A stretch of DNA of 14,857 nucleotides, from contig WANG01000176.1 of NCBI GenBank assembly GCA_015521945.1, positions 1 to 14,857 on the forward strand. The letters run 5' to 3'. Under the pieces are notes generated by a model. The model searched no databases, was not told the DNA's origin, and worked only from the letters and a program-made list of their open reading frames with translations. This DNA comes from Candidatus Hydrothermarchaeota archaeon (GTDB lineage Archaea; Hydrothermarchaeota; Hydrothermarchaeia; Hydrothermarchaeales; BMS3B). Shown piece after piece: positions 7,090 through 14,453 of the stretch (the first letter of the stretch is position 1; the number at the start of each line of letters is the position of its first letter). Both the position numbers and the translations under genes were made by a program.

Positions 7090-7818
7090 TCAGGATAACT
7101 TCTGAAAAATCCACGTGTACAGCAATCTGCCAGTCATATCTTCTTTTCTTTCATAAAGGTTGAATATATATCCTCTTTTTCGTATCTCATTATTGTTACT
7201 AAGATCTGCAATTACTTTTTTAGCCTGGTCACCCGCAACACCTGAAGCAAACACAAAAAACAATTCACGAGAAATCTCCATATATCTAATGATGGTATTC
7301 CTTAGCACGGTTTGCCCGTGCTCTGCCCTGTGAAATATTGTTATCTCTGTCCATTTATCAATTATTTCTTCAAATTTTTCTGCCATATCTCTCTGAGTGT
7401 AATTTTTTTCCATTTTAAGCTGGCTTAAGTATTTTATAATTTCCAAAAGAACGCCAGTTCCGCCCATATTAAGGATCCTCACACCCCTAATTCCATATTT
7501 CTCATATACTGAATTTTTTATTTTTGCAATTGTTTCCACTCTTCCCTCATCACTAAGTTCCGCAATCCTGAGCCCCAATTTTATCAAACTTAAAAAATGA
7601 TGATGACCTATGCAATCTTTCATTCTTTTATATGCATCACTTTTGCTGATTCTCTGTAATTCATTAGCCAACTCTGGGTCTGGTGTAAATCCATACTCTC
7701 TTCTCTCCCATAGCTCTTTAATCTTCTTTTTAGCTTCCTTGAGCGCATCCCCAACTAATTTTCCTGTAGCAATTAACTCCAGAAGCTCACGCAGGGACGG
7801 ATCTGGAGGAAGAGTCAT
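7090..7818 (-). CDS. Uncharacterised protein, AT-rich accessory gene
   Basis: A 242-residue, mostly helical, charged protein that I do not recognise. The N-terminal third is rich in Lys/Glu (LKEAKKKIKELWERREYGF), the middle has GHHHFLSLIKLGLRIAEL, and later segments include GGTGVLLEIIKYL and SRELFFVFASGVAGDQAKK. There is no signal peptide and no clear membrane span. Codon use is strongly AT-biased: two sampled 60-base rows inside the gene (from 7141 and 7381) have 15 and 17 G+C, against 38 in a sampled row of gyrB (from 12601). It starts 5 nt after the preceding small gene on the same strand and lacks an obvious ribosome binding site, so the pair is probably one transcript. The composition suggests transfer from another genome. 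A defence or toxin-antitoxin role is possible, but nothing in the sequence proves it. Confidence 0.7.
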   Translation of the reverse strand: MTLPPDPSLRELLELIATGKLVGDALKEAKKKIKELWERREYGFTPDPELANELQRISKSDAYKRMKDCIGHHHFLSLIKLGLRIAELSDEGRVETIAKIKNSVYEKYGIRGVRILNMGGTGVLLEIIKYLSQLKMEKNYTQRDMAEKFEEIIDKWTEITIFHRAEHGQTVLRNTIIRYMEISRELFFVFASGVAGDQAKKVIADLSNNNEIRKRGYIFNLYERKEDMTGRLLYTWIFQKLS

Positions 7819-7823
7819 TGTAT

Positions 7824-8072
7824 TTATTCAAGGTACTTTGTGATGTACTCCGATAAGGTAAGCTCGGACGTATTTATAATCACCGTGGACCCCGGTAAAA
7901 TGGACGCATTCTCAATAAAGACCACATCCCCTGTTATTGGATCTCTATACTCCTCTCCCGTGTTTTTGTCTATGATTATGCCATCCTCATTAACCTCGTA
8001 TCCGAGGATATCCAGGAGCACCTTCCGTTCTTCAATGCCAATCTTCTCAAACTTTATTTCAGTATCACCCAC
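7824..8072 (-). CDS. Small uncharacterised protein paired with the AT-rich gene
   Basis: An acidic 82-residue protein not recognised. It has an N-terminal helix (IGIEERKVLLDILGYE), a beta-rich centre with a repeated pattern of turns (DGIIIDKNTGEEYRDPITGD) and an end rich in Ser/Thr/Leu (SELTLSEYITKYLE). It starts at GTG 8072 after a GGGGGTGG ribosome binding site. Base composition matches the following 242-residue gene rather than the flanks, and the 5 nt gap suggests co-expression. A small acidic protein before a larger one could be an antitoxin, immunity protein or adaptor, but that is only inference from arrangement. Confidence 0.65.
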   Translation of the reverse strand: MGDTEIKFEKIGIEERKVLLDILGYEVNEDGIIIDKNTGEEYRDPITGDVVFIENASILPGSTVIINTSELTLSEYITKYLE

Positions 8073-8090
8073 ACAGCCACCCCCGGGAAC

Positions 8091-8103
8091 CAGGCGACGC
8101 CTG
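8091..8103. promoter_or_regulatory. GC-rich dyad in the leader of the small accessory gene
   Basis: CAGGCG and CGCCTG flank a single A, giving a perfect 6-bp dyad 19 nt upstream of GTG 8072. It could be an operator or an RNA hairpin. Confidence 0.3.
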
Positions 8104-8161
8104 CCACCTCCTACGGGACTCAGATGCTCACCACCGCTCGTATCTACGTAAGAACCCTGAC

Positions 8162-8170
8162 CATATAAAG
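8162..8170 (-). promoter_or_regulatory. Possible TATA element for the accessory gene pair
   Basis: The minus strand reads CTTTATATG. A start near 8140 would leave a leader of about 70 nt containing the GC-rich dyad. The motif could also read on the plus strand, but no plus-strand gene follows before tmk. Confidence 0.3.
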
Positions 8171-8221
8171 TTTATCGTTCGGCTGCCTGCGAAGCTCCGA
8201 GAGCTGGTGCGCTTCAGAACT

Positions 8222-8227
8222 AAAAAA
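8222..8227 (-). terminator. T6 terminator of tRNA-His
   Basis: Six A on the plus strand form a T6 run on the minus strand, 20 nt after the tRNA 3' end. Oligo-T runs end transcription in archaea. The run lies in the loop of a 7-bp inverted repeat (TCAGAAC at 8214-8220, GTTCTGA at 8234-8240). Confidence 0.45.
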
Positions 8228-8247
8228 GGCAGGGTTCTGATGGGGAG

Positions 8248-8321
8248 GGCCACGGCCGAGATTTGAACTCGGGCTAAGGGATCCACAGTCCCTTGTGCTC
8301 ACCAGGCTACACTACCGTGGC
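8248..8321 (-). tRNA. tRNA-His (anticodon GUG)
   Basis: The minus strand folds into a full cloverleaf: acceptor GCCACGG/CCGTGGC, D stem GTGT/GCAC, anticodon stem AGGGA/TCCCT with loop CTGTGGA (anticodon GTG), and T arm CCGAG-TTCAAAT-CTCGG. The base before position 1 is G (8322) and the discriminator base is C73, so the G-1:C73 pair that marks tRNA-His is encoded. The 3' CCA is not encoded. There is no intron. A shared TATA box lies about 44 bp upstream. Confidence 0.97.
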
Positions 8322-8360
8322 CATGGCTCACTGACTCCCGTGCTGGTAACAATGGGAAGG

Positions 8361-8370
8361 ATATTTAAAT
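8361..8370. promoter_or_regulatory. Palindromic TATA box shared by tRNA-His and tmk
   Basis: ATATTTAAAT contains the perfect palindrome ATTTAAAT (8363-8370). Its centre is 25.5 bp from the tmk ATG, which fits a leaderless mRNA, and about 44 bp from the tRNA 5' end, which fits a leader of about 18 nt. Confidence 0.55.
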
Positions 8371-8391
8371 GCGGGTGCAGAAGCTTACCCC

Positions 8392-8970
8392 ATGCTTATA
8401 GCGCTTGAGGGGATAGATGGTGCAGGCAAGGGAACGCAGGCGAGGCTGCTGGTGGAGTGGCTCAGGGAGAGGGGGTACAGGGTTCACCTCACTGGGGAGC
8501 CCACCTCGGGTGAGATAGGCAGGCTGCTCAGGCGAATGCTGGTGAGCGGCGGGCTCCTGAGCAGGACGGAGGCGCTGCTCTTCGCCGCCGACAGGAGCGA
8601 GCATCTGCGCGAGATTGAGCGCAGGCTTGCCGCCGGGGAGGTGGTGGTTACCGACAGGTACGTGTACTCCTCCTTGGCATACCAGTCAGCCTCCGGGCTT
8701 GAGCTGGAGTGGGTGAGGCAGATAAACTCCTTTGCCCCGGAGGCGGAGCTGGTGCTCTACCTTGACCTCCCCCCGCAGGTGGCGCTGGAGAGGCTCGGGG
8801 GCAGGAGGAGGGACAGGTACGAGAGGGTGGAGTTCTTGGAGAGGGTCAGGCGGGCTTACTTGGAGCTCGCCAAGGGCGAGAACTTTGAGCTCATAGACGC
8901 CTCCAGGGGGGTGGAGGAGGTGCACGCCGAGGTGGTCAGGGTGGTGAGCAGGCGGCTGGAGGGGAGGTGA
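8392..8970 (+). CDS. tmk: Thymidylate kinase
   Basis: A 192-residue dTMP kinase, near the usual family length. The P-loop is GIDGAGKGT (7-15), followed by GEPTSGEIGRLLR (35-47), the DRYVYSSLAYQ motif (88-98) with the catalytic DR pair, and a LID region GGRRRDRYE. It phosphorylates dTMP to dTDP in the cytoplasm for DNA synthesis. ATG 8392 is the natural start; no ribosome binding site lies before it and the TATA box is 25 bp upstream, so the mRNA is probably leaderless. The gene runs without gap into ribL (TGA then ATG), so the two are co-transcribed. Confidence 0.93.
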   Translation: MLIALEGIDGAGKGTQARLLVEWLRERGYRVHLTGEPTSGEIGRLLRRMLVSGGLLSRTEALLFAADRSEHLREIERRLAAGEVVVTDRYVYSSLAYQSASGLELEWVRQINSFAPEAELVLYLDLPPQVALERLGGRRRDRYERVEFLERVRRAYLELAKGENFELIDASRGVEEVHAEVVRVVSRRLEGR

Positions 8971-9570
8971 ATGGGCAGGAGGCGTGCGCTGGCTGCGGTG
9001 TGGAGGCACACCTTCCTGCACGGCTCCGCACCTACGGAGGTGGTTGAGGCAGAGCTCGGGTGCTGCGGGAGCGTTGAGGAGCTCCTATCCCTGGGCATGG
9101 TGGAGGAGGAGAAAGGGACCCTGAGGCTGACGGAGAGGGGCAGGAGGAGCATCACGGTGGTGCTCGCGGGCGGGGTGTTTGACCTGCTCCACCCCGGGCA
9201 TGTTTTCTTCTTAGAGCGGGCAAAGGCGCTTGGGGACGTGCTTGCGGTGGTGGTGGCAAGGGACGAGACGGTGCGCGATAGGAAGCGCATTCCCGTGGTG
9301 CCCGAGGAGCAGCGGGTGCAGATGCTGGAGGCGCTTAAGCCCGTTGACGTTGCCATACTGGGCTCCCCTGACATGCGGGACACCCTCGCCAAGGTTGCTC
9401 CCGATGTGGTCGCCCTGGGCCCTGACCAGAGGCACGGGGAGGAGGAGATTGAGCGCATGGCGGCGGAGCTCGGGCTGAGGTGCAGGGTTGTGAGGCTGCC
9501 CCGCTACACCGCCTGTCCGCTCCCCTCCAGCAGGAGCATAATAAACAGGGTGCTGAGCCTCTTCAGGTAG
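8971..9570 (+). CDS. ribL: RibL-type FAD synthetase with an N-terminal winged-helix-like extension
   Basis: A 199-residue protein. Residues 62 onward form a nucleotidyltransferase domain: VVLAGGVFDLLHPGHVFFLE with the HxGH motif at 74-77, VARDETVRDRKRIPVVPEEQRVQMLEALKPVD, and a C-terminal SSRSIINRV. This matches archaeal RibL, which joins FMN and CTP or ATP to make FAD-type cofactor. The stand-alone enzyme is about 150 residues, so residues 1-60 are extra: they contain a pattern like a winged helix (SVEELLSLGMVEEEKGTLRL then TERGRRS). Whether this segment binds DNA is unknown. The start abuts the tmk stop, with GGGGAGGTG as ribosome binding site. It ends exactly where convergent ribH ends. 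Confidence 0.85.
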   Translation: MGRRRALAAVWRHTFLHGSAPTEVVEAELGCCGSVEELLSLGMVEEEKGTLRLTERGRRSITVVLAGGVFDLLHPGHVFFLERAKALGDVLAVVVARDETVRDRKRIPVVPEEQRVQMLEALKPVDVAILGSPDMRDTLAKVAPDVVALGPDQRHGEEEIERMAAELGLRCRVVRLPRYTACPLPSSRSIINRVLSLFR

Positions 9571-9984
9571 CTACTCCTCCAGCTCCTTCAGCCTCCGGTG
9601 CATCTTCACCGCCGCCTCAACCGCACGCTTGGCGTACTTGACCCTCTCGTGGGCTTCAAGGCGGCTCATGCCGGGACCGGAGATGCCCAGGGCAACGGGC
9701 TTGGCATACTCCAGAGCCAGGTCGGCTATCTTCCTTGAGGCGTGCTGCATCACCACCTCGTCGTGCTCGGTCTGCCCCTCTATTACCGCCCCTAAGGTAA
9801 CAACACCGTCAACGTCCTGCCTCTCCAGCAGCTTCTTAACCGCCAGGGGCATGTCAAAAACCCCGGGCACCTTCACCACCCGCACGACCTGTGCGCCAAG
9901 AAACTCGGCATGCTCCTTTGCGAGCTCAACCATGGCGTAGGTGATGTCGTAGTTGAACTCCGCAGCTACTATCGCCAGCTTCAT
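9571..9984 (-). CDS. ribH: 6,7-dimethyl-8-ribityllumazine synthase
   Basis: A 137-residue lumazine synthase of normal archaeal length. Visible motifs are AEFNYDIT (N-terminal substrate pocket), VPGVFDMPLAVKKL, GAVIEGQTEHDEVV (phosphate loop, with the catalytic-region His) and GISGPGMSRLEAHERV. It condenses 5-amino-6-ribitylaminouracil with dihydroxybutanone phosphate, the penultimate step of riboflavin synthesis; family members assemble into pentamers or 60-mers. ATG 9984 has a TATA-like box about 29 bp upstream and no ribosome binding site, so it is probably leaderless. Its stop codon directly abuts the ribL stop from the opposite strand. The two genes belong to the same pathway. Confidence 0.93.
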   Translation of the reverse strand: MKLAIVAAEFNYDITYAMVELAKEHAEFLGAQVVRVVKVPGVFDMPLAVKKLLERQDVDGVVTLGAVIEGQTEHDEVVMQHASRKIADLALEYAKPVALGISGPGMSRLEAHERVKYAKRAVEAAVKMHRRLKELEE

Positions 9985-10008
9985 GGATTTAAGAAGGTGA
10001 TGTGGGGA

Positions 10009-10017
10009 TTAATATAC
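10009..10017 (-). promoter_or_regulatory. TATA element of ribH
   Basis: The minus strand reads GTATATTAA, centred about 29 bp upstream of ATG 9984; the start site would lie within a few nt of the ATG. Confidence 0.45.
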
Positions 10018-10056
10018 TTTTTGCAGGAGCCTCATCCTCATGGAAAAAAGCCAAAA

Positions 10057-10066
10057 TTTTTATAAG
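10057..10066 (+). promoter_or_regulatory. TATA element of tes
   Basis: TTTTTATAAG is centred near 10061, which predicts transcription from about 10087. That lies downstream of the first in-frame ATG (10072) and upstream of ATG 10105, and so decides the start of tes. The leader would include GGAGG at 10092-10096. Confidence 0.55.
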
Positions 10067-10104
10067 ATGAGATGGAAGATAGTAAGGAGAGGGAGGCTGC
10101 ACAC

Positions 10105-11820
10105 ATGGAAACCAACGGCACGTTTGCGGAGAGTGTGAGTGATTCACAGGCTCAGCACTGGGTGCCGTTTCACCTTACGGAAGAGGGTGCGAAGATACTG
10201 AGCCACACCCGCTCGCTCTGCCCCGAGTGCGCCTCTGAGGGCAGGTTCTCACGGATGCTCGTGGATGCGGTGGTGTACGAGAAGGACGGGAAGGTCTGGA
10301 TAGCCAAGCACTGCAGCGAGCACGGGCACTTCAGGGAGGTGTACTGGGAGGATGCGGAGATGTACCACAGGGCGAGCAGGTTTGCGGATGCGGGGGTGAG
10401 GCTGCTCAACCCCAACGTGACCCAGCCGAAGGCGAGCTGCCCCATGAAGTGCGGGCTGTGCGAGGAGCACGAGTCCCACACGGGGCTGGCGAACATCGTG
10501 GTCACCAACCGCTGCAACCTGAGGTGCTGGTACTGCTTCTTCTACGTCAGAGAGGGGGGCAGGGTGTACGAGCCAGAGCTGGAGAGGATAAAGCGCATGC
10601 TGCACGTTCTCAGGGCTGAGCAGCCCGTGGGTGCCGAGGCGGTGCAGCTCACCGGGGGTGAGCCCACCCTGAGGGAGGACATAGTTGACATCATCACCGC
10701 CTGCCGGGAGGCGGGCTTTCTGCACGTGCTGATAAACACCAACGGGATTGAGCTCTCCAGGAATCCCGAGCTGATGAGGCGCATGAAGGAGGCGGGCAGC
10801 AGGAACGGGGGGCACATCATACTCTACATGAGCTTTGACGGCGTAACCCCCGAGACAAACCCCAAGAACTACTGGGAGGTGCCCGGGGTTATACGCAACG
10901 CAACCAGCGCGGGCATGAACATGATGCTGGTGCCCACCGTGATAAGGGGTGTAAACCTGCACCAGGTGGGTGACATAATAAGGTTCGCCTTCGGCAACAT
11001 CAACGTGGTGCGGGGGGTGAACTTCCAGCCGGTCTCCCTCGTGGGCAGGATGCCCAGGAAGGAGCGGGAGAAGCAGCGCGTGACAATACCGGGGGTTATA
11101 AAGGCGATAGAGGAGCAGACGGGCATCGTAGGTAGGGAGGACTTCTTCCCGGTGCCGAGCACGGCTCGCCTCACCGACTTCATGGAGAGCATCTTCGCCA
11201 GACCCAAGTACAGGCTCTCCACCCACTTCGCCTGCGGCATGGCGACCTACCTCTTCAGGAAGGGCAACACCTTGGTGCCCCTCACCAGGTTCTTTGATGT
11301 GGAGGGCTTCTTTGAGTTCCTGCAGGAGCTCAGGCAGGAGGTTGAGAGCTCACGCTTCAAGATAGCCGGCAGGGGTATATCCATCCTCAAGGCGCTGGCG
11401 GGCATATCCAGGTTCGTGGATGAGAAGGAGATGCCCGAGTACCTTGACATAAAGCGGGTGCTGCTGAGCGCCCTCACCCGTGGCTCCTACCGTGAGCTCA
11501 CCGAGCTCAACCGCAACTCCCTGTTCATAGGGATGATGCACTTCCAGGACACCTACAACTACGACGTTGCCAGGGTGAGGAAGTGCTCGGTGCACTACGC
11601 CCTGCCGGACCTCAGGATAGTGCCCTTCTGCGCCTTCAACGTGCTGCCGGAGCTGTACAGGGACAGGGTGCAGGAGAGGTTCAGCATCTCGGTGAGCGAG
11701 TGGGAGGCGAGAACAGGGAAGAGGCTCAGGGATGACATGTACGTGAGGCGCCTAAGCGAGGAGGAGCGCAGGCAGGTGCAGGAGTTCTACAGGGAGAGCA
11801 TGGCAAAAGCAGGGTTCTGA
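10105..11820 (+). CDS. tes: Radical SAM tetraether lipid synthase (Tes)
   Basis: A 571-residue radical SAM enzyme of the MJ0619/Tes type. N-terminal cysteines C39-x2-C42 and C70 (LCPEC, HCSEHG) match the extra iron site. C112, C116 and C119 (CPMKCGLCEEHESHTG) match an auxiliary cluster. C137-x3-C141-x2-C144 (TNRCNLRCWYCFFY) is the SAM cluster, followed by LTGGEPT. Further cysteines near the end (RKCSVHYALPDL, VPFCAFN) fit the third cluster. Tes joins the ends of two archaeol phytanyl chains to make membrane-spanning tetraethers. ATG 10105 is chosen over ATG 10072 because the TATA box predicts a start site between them and GGAGG lies 8 nt before ATG 10105. The gene stands alone, with no lipid genes beside it. 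A related GDGT-modifying radical SAM enzyme is the main alternative. Confidence 0.85.
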   Translation: METNGTFAESVSDSQAQHWVPFHLTEEGAKILSHTRSLCPECASEGRFSRMLVDAVVYEKDGKVWIAKHCSEHGHFREVYWEDAEMYHRASRFADAGVRLLNPNVTQPKASCPMKCGLCEEHESHTGLANIVVTNRCNLRCWYCFFYVREGGRVYEPELERIKRMLHVLRAEQPVGAEAVQLTGGEPTLREDIVDIITACREAGFLHVLINTNGIELSRNPELMRRMKEAGSRNGGHIILYMSFDGVTPETNPKNYWEVPGVIRNATSAGMNMMLVPTVIRGVNLHQVGDIIRFAFGNINVVRGVNFQPVSLVGRMPRKEREKQRVTIPGVIKAIEEQTGIVGREDFFPVPSTARLTDFMESIFARPKYRLSTHFACGMATYLFRKGNTLVPLTRFFDVEGFFEFLQELRQEVESSRFKIAGRGISILKALAGISRFVDEKEMPEYLDIKRVLLSALTRGSYRELTELNRNSLFIGMMHFQDTYNYDVARVRKCSVHYALPDLRIVPFCAFNVLPELYRDRVQERFSISVSEWEARTGKRLRDDMYVRRLSEEERRQVQEFYRESMAKAGF

Positions 11821-11825
11821 GGTGC

Positions 11826-11834
11826 TATAAATAT
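11826..11834 (+). promoter_or_regulatory. Likely TATA element of gyrB
   Basis: TATAAATAT lies 6 nt after the tes stop. It predicts a start near 11855 and a leader of about 40 nt. A second AT-rich stretch (TCTATTATT, about 11856-11864) could instead give a nearly leaderless mRNA. Confidence 0.4.
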
Positions 11835-11893
11835 CCATCAAGACGGTAGCATGCTCTATTATTCTGAGTTCGTGCTCACAGCTCTGAAGAGGG

Positions 11894-13792
11894 ATGATTT
11901 TGGAGAAGGAGAAGTACGGAGCGGCAGATATTGAGGTTCTTGAAGGGCTTGAGGCGGTGAGGCGCCGCCCGGGCATGTACATAGGCTCCACCTCCTCCCG
12001 GGGGCTTCACCACTTGGTGTACGAGGTGGTGGACAACAGCATAGATGAGGCTCTTGCCGGGTACTGCAACAGGATAGAGGTGACCATCCACAGGGACGGG
12101 AGCATAACGGTGGCTGACAACGGCAGGGGTATTCCCACGGACATCCACCCCAAGTACGGCAAACCCGGGCTTGAGATAGCCCTCACCATGCTGCACGCCG
12201 GGGGCAAGTTCGGAAAGAAGGCATACCGCATCTCCGGGGGGCTGCACGGGGTTGGTGTGAGCGTGGTCAACGCCCTCAGCGAGTGGCTGGTGGCGGAGGT
12301 GCGCAGGGACGGGAAGGTGTACCGGCAGCGCTTTGAGCGGGGAAAGCCCGTGGAGAAGATGAAGGTGGTGGGCAGAGCCAAGCGCACGGGTACGAAGATA
12401 ACCTTCAAGCCCGACCCCGAGATATTTGAGACCACCGACTTCAGCTACGACACCCTGGCTGCGCGCCTGCAGGAGCTCGCCTTCCTGAACAGGGGGGTAA
12501 AGATAATCCTCAGGGACGAGCGCACGGGCAGGGAGGACGTTTTCAGCTACTCGGGGGGGCTGGTGGCGTTTGTTAAGTGGCTGAACTCGGGCAGGGAGCC
12601 CCTGCACCGCAAGGTCATACACTTTGAGAGCCAGCGCGACTCCACCTACGTGGAGCTGGCAATGCAGTACACCACGGGCTACCACGAGAACTTCCACGCC
12701 TTCGTGAACAGCATAAACACCGTTGAAGGAGGCACCCACGTAACAGGCTTCCGCTCGGCTCTGACCAGGGTGATAAACGAGTACGGGAAAAAGAACAACC
12801 TGCTCAAGGGCGACGTTACCCTGAGCGGTGAGGACGTGCGCGAGGGCTTAACCGCGGTGCTGAGCGTGCGCATCCCGGAGCCCCAGTTTGAGGGTCAGAC
12901 CAAGACCAAGCTGGGCAACAGCGAGGTAAAGGGGATAGTGGAGAGCGTGGTCAACGAGGGGCTGAGCAGGTTCTTTGAGGAGAACCCCAGCGTTGCCAGG
13001 AAGATAATTGAGAAGTGCGTGCTCGCGGCGAGGGCGAGGGAGGCGGCGAGGAAGGCGAGGGAGCTGGCGAGGCGGAAGAGCGCCCTTGACGGTGAGGGTC
13101 TGCCGGGCAAGCTGGCGGACTGCCAGGAGCGTGACCCTGCCAAGAGCGAGCTCTACATCGTGGAGGGCGACTCCGCAGGCGGAAGCGCGAAGCAGGGCAG
13201 GGACAGGCGCTTCCAGGCGATTCTGCCGCTGAGGGGTAAGATTCTCAACGTTGAGAAGACGCGCCTTGACAGGATACTCAAGAACGATGAGATTCGGGCG
13301 ATGATAACCGCGATAGGCGCTGGAATAGGGGACGAGTTTGACCCTGACAAGGTGAGGTACCACAAGATAATAATAATGACCGACGCCGACGTGGACGGGG
13401 CTCACATCCGCACCCTGCTGCTCACCTTCTTCTACAGGTACATGCTGCCCCTCATTGAGAGGGGGTACGTTTACATAGCCCAGCCGCCCCTCTACCGGGT
13501 TACCAAGGGCAAGAAGGAGTACTACGCGTACTCAGATGCGGAGCTGGAGGAGCTGCTGAAGAAGCTGGGCAGCGGCGCCGTGGTGCAGCGGTACAAGGGT
13601 CTGGGTGAGATGAACCCCGAGCAGCTCTGGGAGACCACCATGAACCCCGAGAGGCGCACCCTGCTGCAGGTTACGGTGGAGGATGCGGTGGAGGCTGACA
13701 GGATATTCAGCATCCTGATGGGTGAGCAGGTGGAGCCCAGGAAGGCGTTCATCCAGGCGCATGCAAAGGAGGTTAGGGTGCTGGACGTTTAG
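11894..13792 (+). CDS. gyrB: DNA gyrase subunit B
   Basis: A 632-residue, full-length GyrB. The ATPase domain shows VLEGLEAVRRRPGMYIGS (15-32), the catalytic Glu44 and Asn48 (VYEVVDNSIDEALAG), DNGRGIPTDIH and GGLHGVGVSVVNALS. The TOPRIM domain shows EGDSAGGSAKQGRDR from about 424 and TDADVDGAH with metal-binding Asp497, 499 and 501, then YKGLGEMNPEQLWETTMNP at the end. GyrB hydrolyses ATP to drive negative supercoiling with GyrA. The long insertion of some bacterial GyrB proteins is absent. The gene probably has its own promoter 60 nt upstream; AGAGGG touches the ATG and is too close to act as a normal ribosome binding site. gyrA does not follow; the next gene converges 5 nt away. TopoVI-B is excluded by these motifs. 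Confidence 0.96.
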   Translation: MILEKEKYGAADIEVLEGLEAVRRRPGMYIGSTSSRGLHHLVYEVVDNSIDEALAGYCNRIEVTIHRDGSITVADNGRGIPTDIHPKYGKPGLEIALTMLHAGGKFGKKAYRISGGLHGVGVSVVNALSEWLVAEVRRDGKVYRQRFERGKPVEKMKVVGRAKRTGTKITFKPDPEIFETTDFSYDTLAARLQELAFLNRGVKIILRDERTGREDVFSYSGGLVAFVKWLNSGREPLHRKVIHFESQRDSTYVELAMQYTTGYHENFHAFVNSINTVEGGTHVTGFRSALTRVINEYGKKNNLLKGDVTLSGEDVREGLTAVLSVRIPEPQFEGQTKTKLGNSEVKGIVESVVNEGLSRFFEENPSVARKIIEKCVLAARAREAARKARELARRKSALDGEGLPGKLADCQERDPAKSELYIVEGDSAGGSAKQGRDRRFQAILPLRGKILNVEKTRLDRILKNDEIRAMITAIGAGIGDEFDPDKVRYHKIIIMTDADVDGAHIRTLLLTFFYRYMLPLIERGYVYIAQPPLYRVTKGKKEYYAYSDAELEELLKKLGSGAVVQRYKGLGEMNPEQLWETTMNPERRTLLQVTVEDAVEADRIFSILMGEQVEPRKAFIQAHAKEVRVLDV

Positions 13793-13797
13793 CGTGC

Positions 13798-14451
13798 CTA
13801 CTTCACCCACACCCTCCTGCCCTCAACCATGTACACTATCCTGGCGCCCGTCTTGGCTGCTATGTCCCCTATCCTCTCAAGGTAGCGGGCAACGAAGAGC
13901 AGGTCTGTGGCGTCGTCTATGGTGCGGGGGTCCCTGAGCATGAAGGATATGAGCTCGTTGTATATCTGGGCGTAAAGCTCGTCCAGCAGGTCGTCCTTCT
14001 CCACCAGCTTTGAGGTGTCCGGGGAGGCGTGCCTCTCTATAGCCTCTAAGTCAATCTCAATCATCTCGGCGATGGTGGACGCCATCCTGGGGATGTCTAT
14101 CAGGGGCTTGAGCAGCTCCCGCTCCTCGTACTTCTTGGCTATCTCTGCAACCTTCTGAGCCAGGTCGGCGATGCGCTCAAAGTTGTCGCTTATCTTTATC
14201 ATGGCGTTTACGAAGCGCAGGTCCCTCGCCACGGGCTGCTGCAGTGCCATGAGCTTCAGGGCGCTCTCGTCTATGTTCAAGTTGAGGATGTCGCTCTCCT
14301 CCTCCAGCTCATCCACCCTCCTCGCCTTCTCCATGTTCCTCTCCTTCAGCGCCTCAACGCTCAGCAGCACCGCCTCCCTTGCGATTCTACCCAGCCTTAT
14401 AACCTCACCGCGTATCTCCTCCATTCCTCGCTCCAGGGGGGTTCTCGGCAA
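13798..14451 (-). CDS. phoU: Phosphate uptake regulator PhoU
   Basis: An all-helical PhoU of about 217 residues with the two repeated family motifs, ISDNFERIADLAQKVAE in the first half and FVARYLERIGDIAAKTG in the second, which bind metal clusters. PhoU links phosphate supply to control of the Pst transporter and signalling. The start is a TTG: TTG 14451 has GGAGGG six nt upstream, while TTG 14457, which overlaps the arsC stop, would touch that site; ATG 14424 is a third option but cuts into the first helix. The gene follows arsC directly and is probably co-transcribed with it. It ends 5 nt from gyrB, which converges on it. No pst transporter genes are in view. Confidence 0.88.
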   Translation of the reverse strand: MPRTPLERGMEEIRGEVIRLGRIAREAVLLSVEALKERNMEKARRVDELEEESDILNLNIDESALKLMALQQPVARDLRFVNAMIKISDNFERIADLAQKVAEIAKKYEERELLKPLIDIPRMASTIAEMIEIDLEAIERHASPDTSKLVEKDDLLDELYAQIYNELISFMLRDPRTIDDATDLLFVARYLERIGDIAAKTGARIVYMVEGRRVWVK

Positions 14452-14453
14452 CT

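Noticed and set aside
6941..8163. Direct repeats bounding the AT-rich island (CTACGT occurs near 6942 and 8144)
   Set aside because: Only six bases match before the sequences diverge, and no copy of the tRNA-His 3' end was found on the other side.
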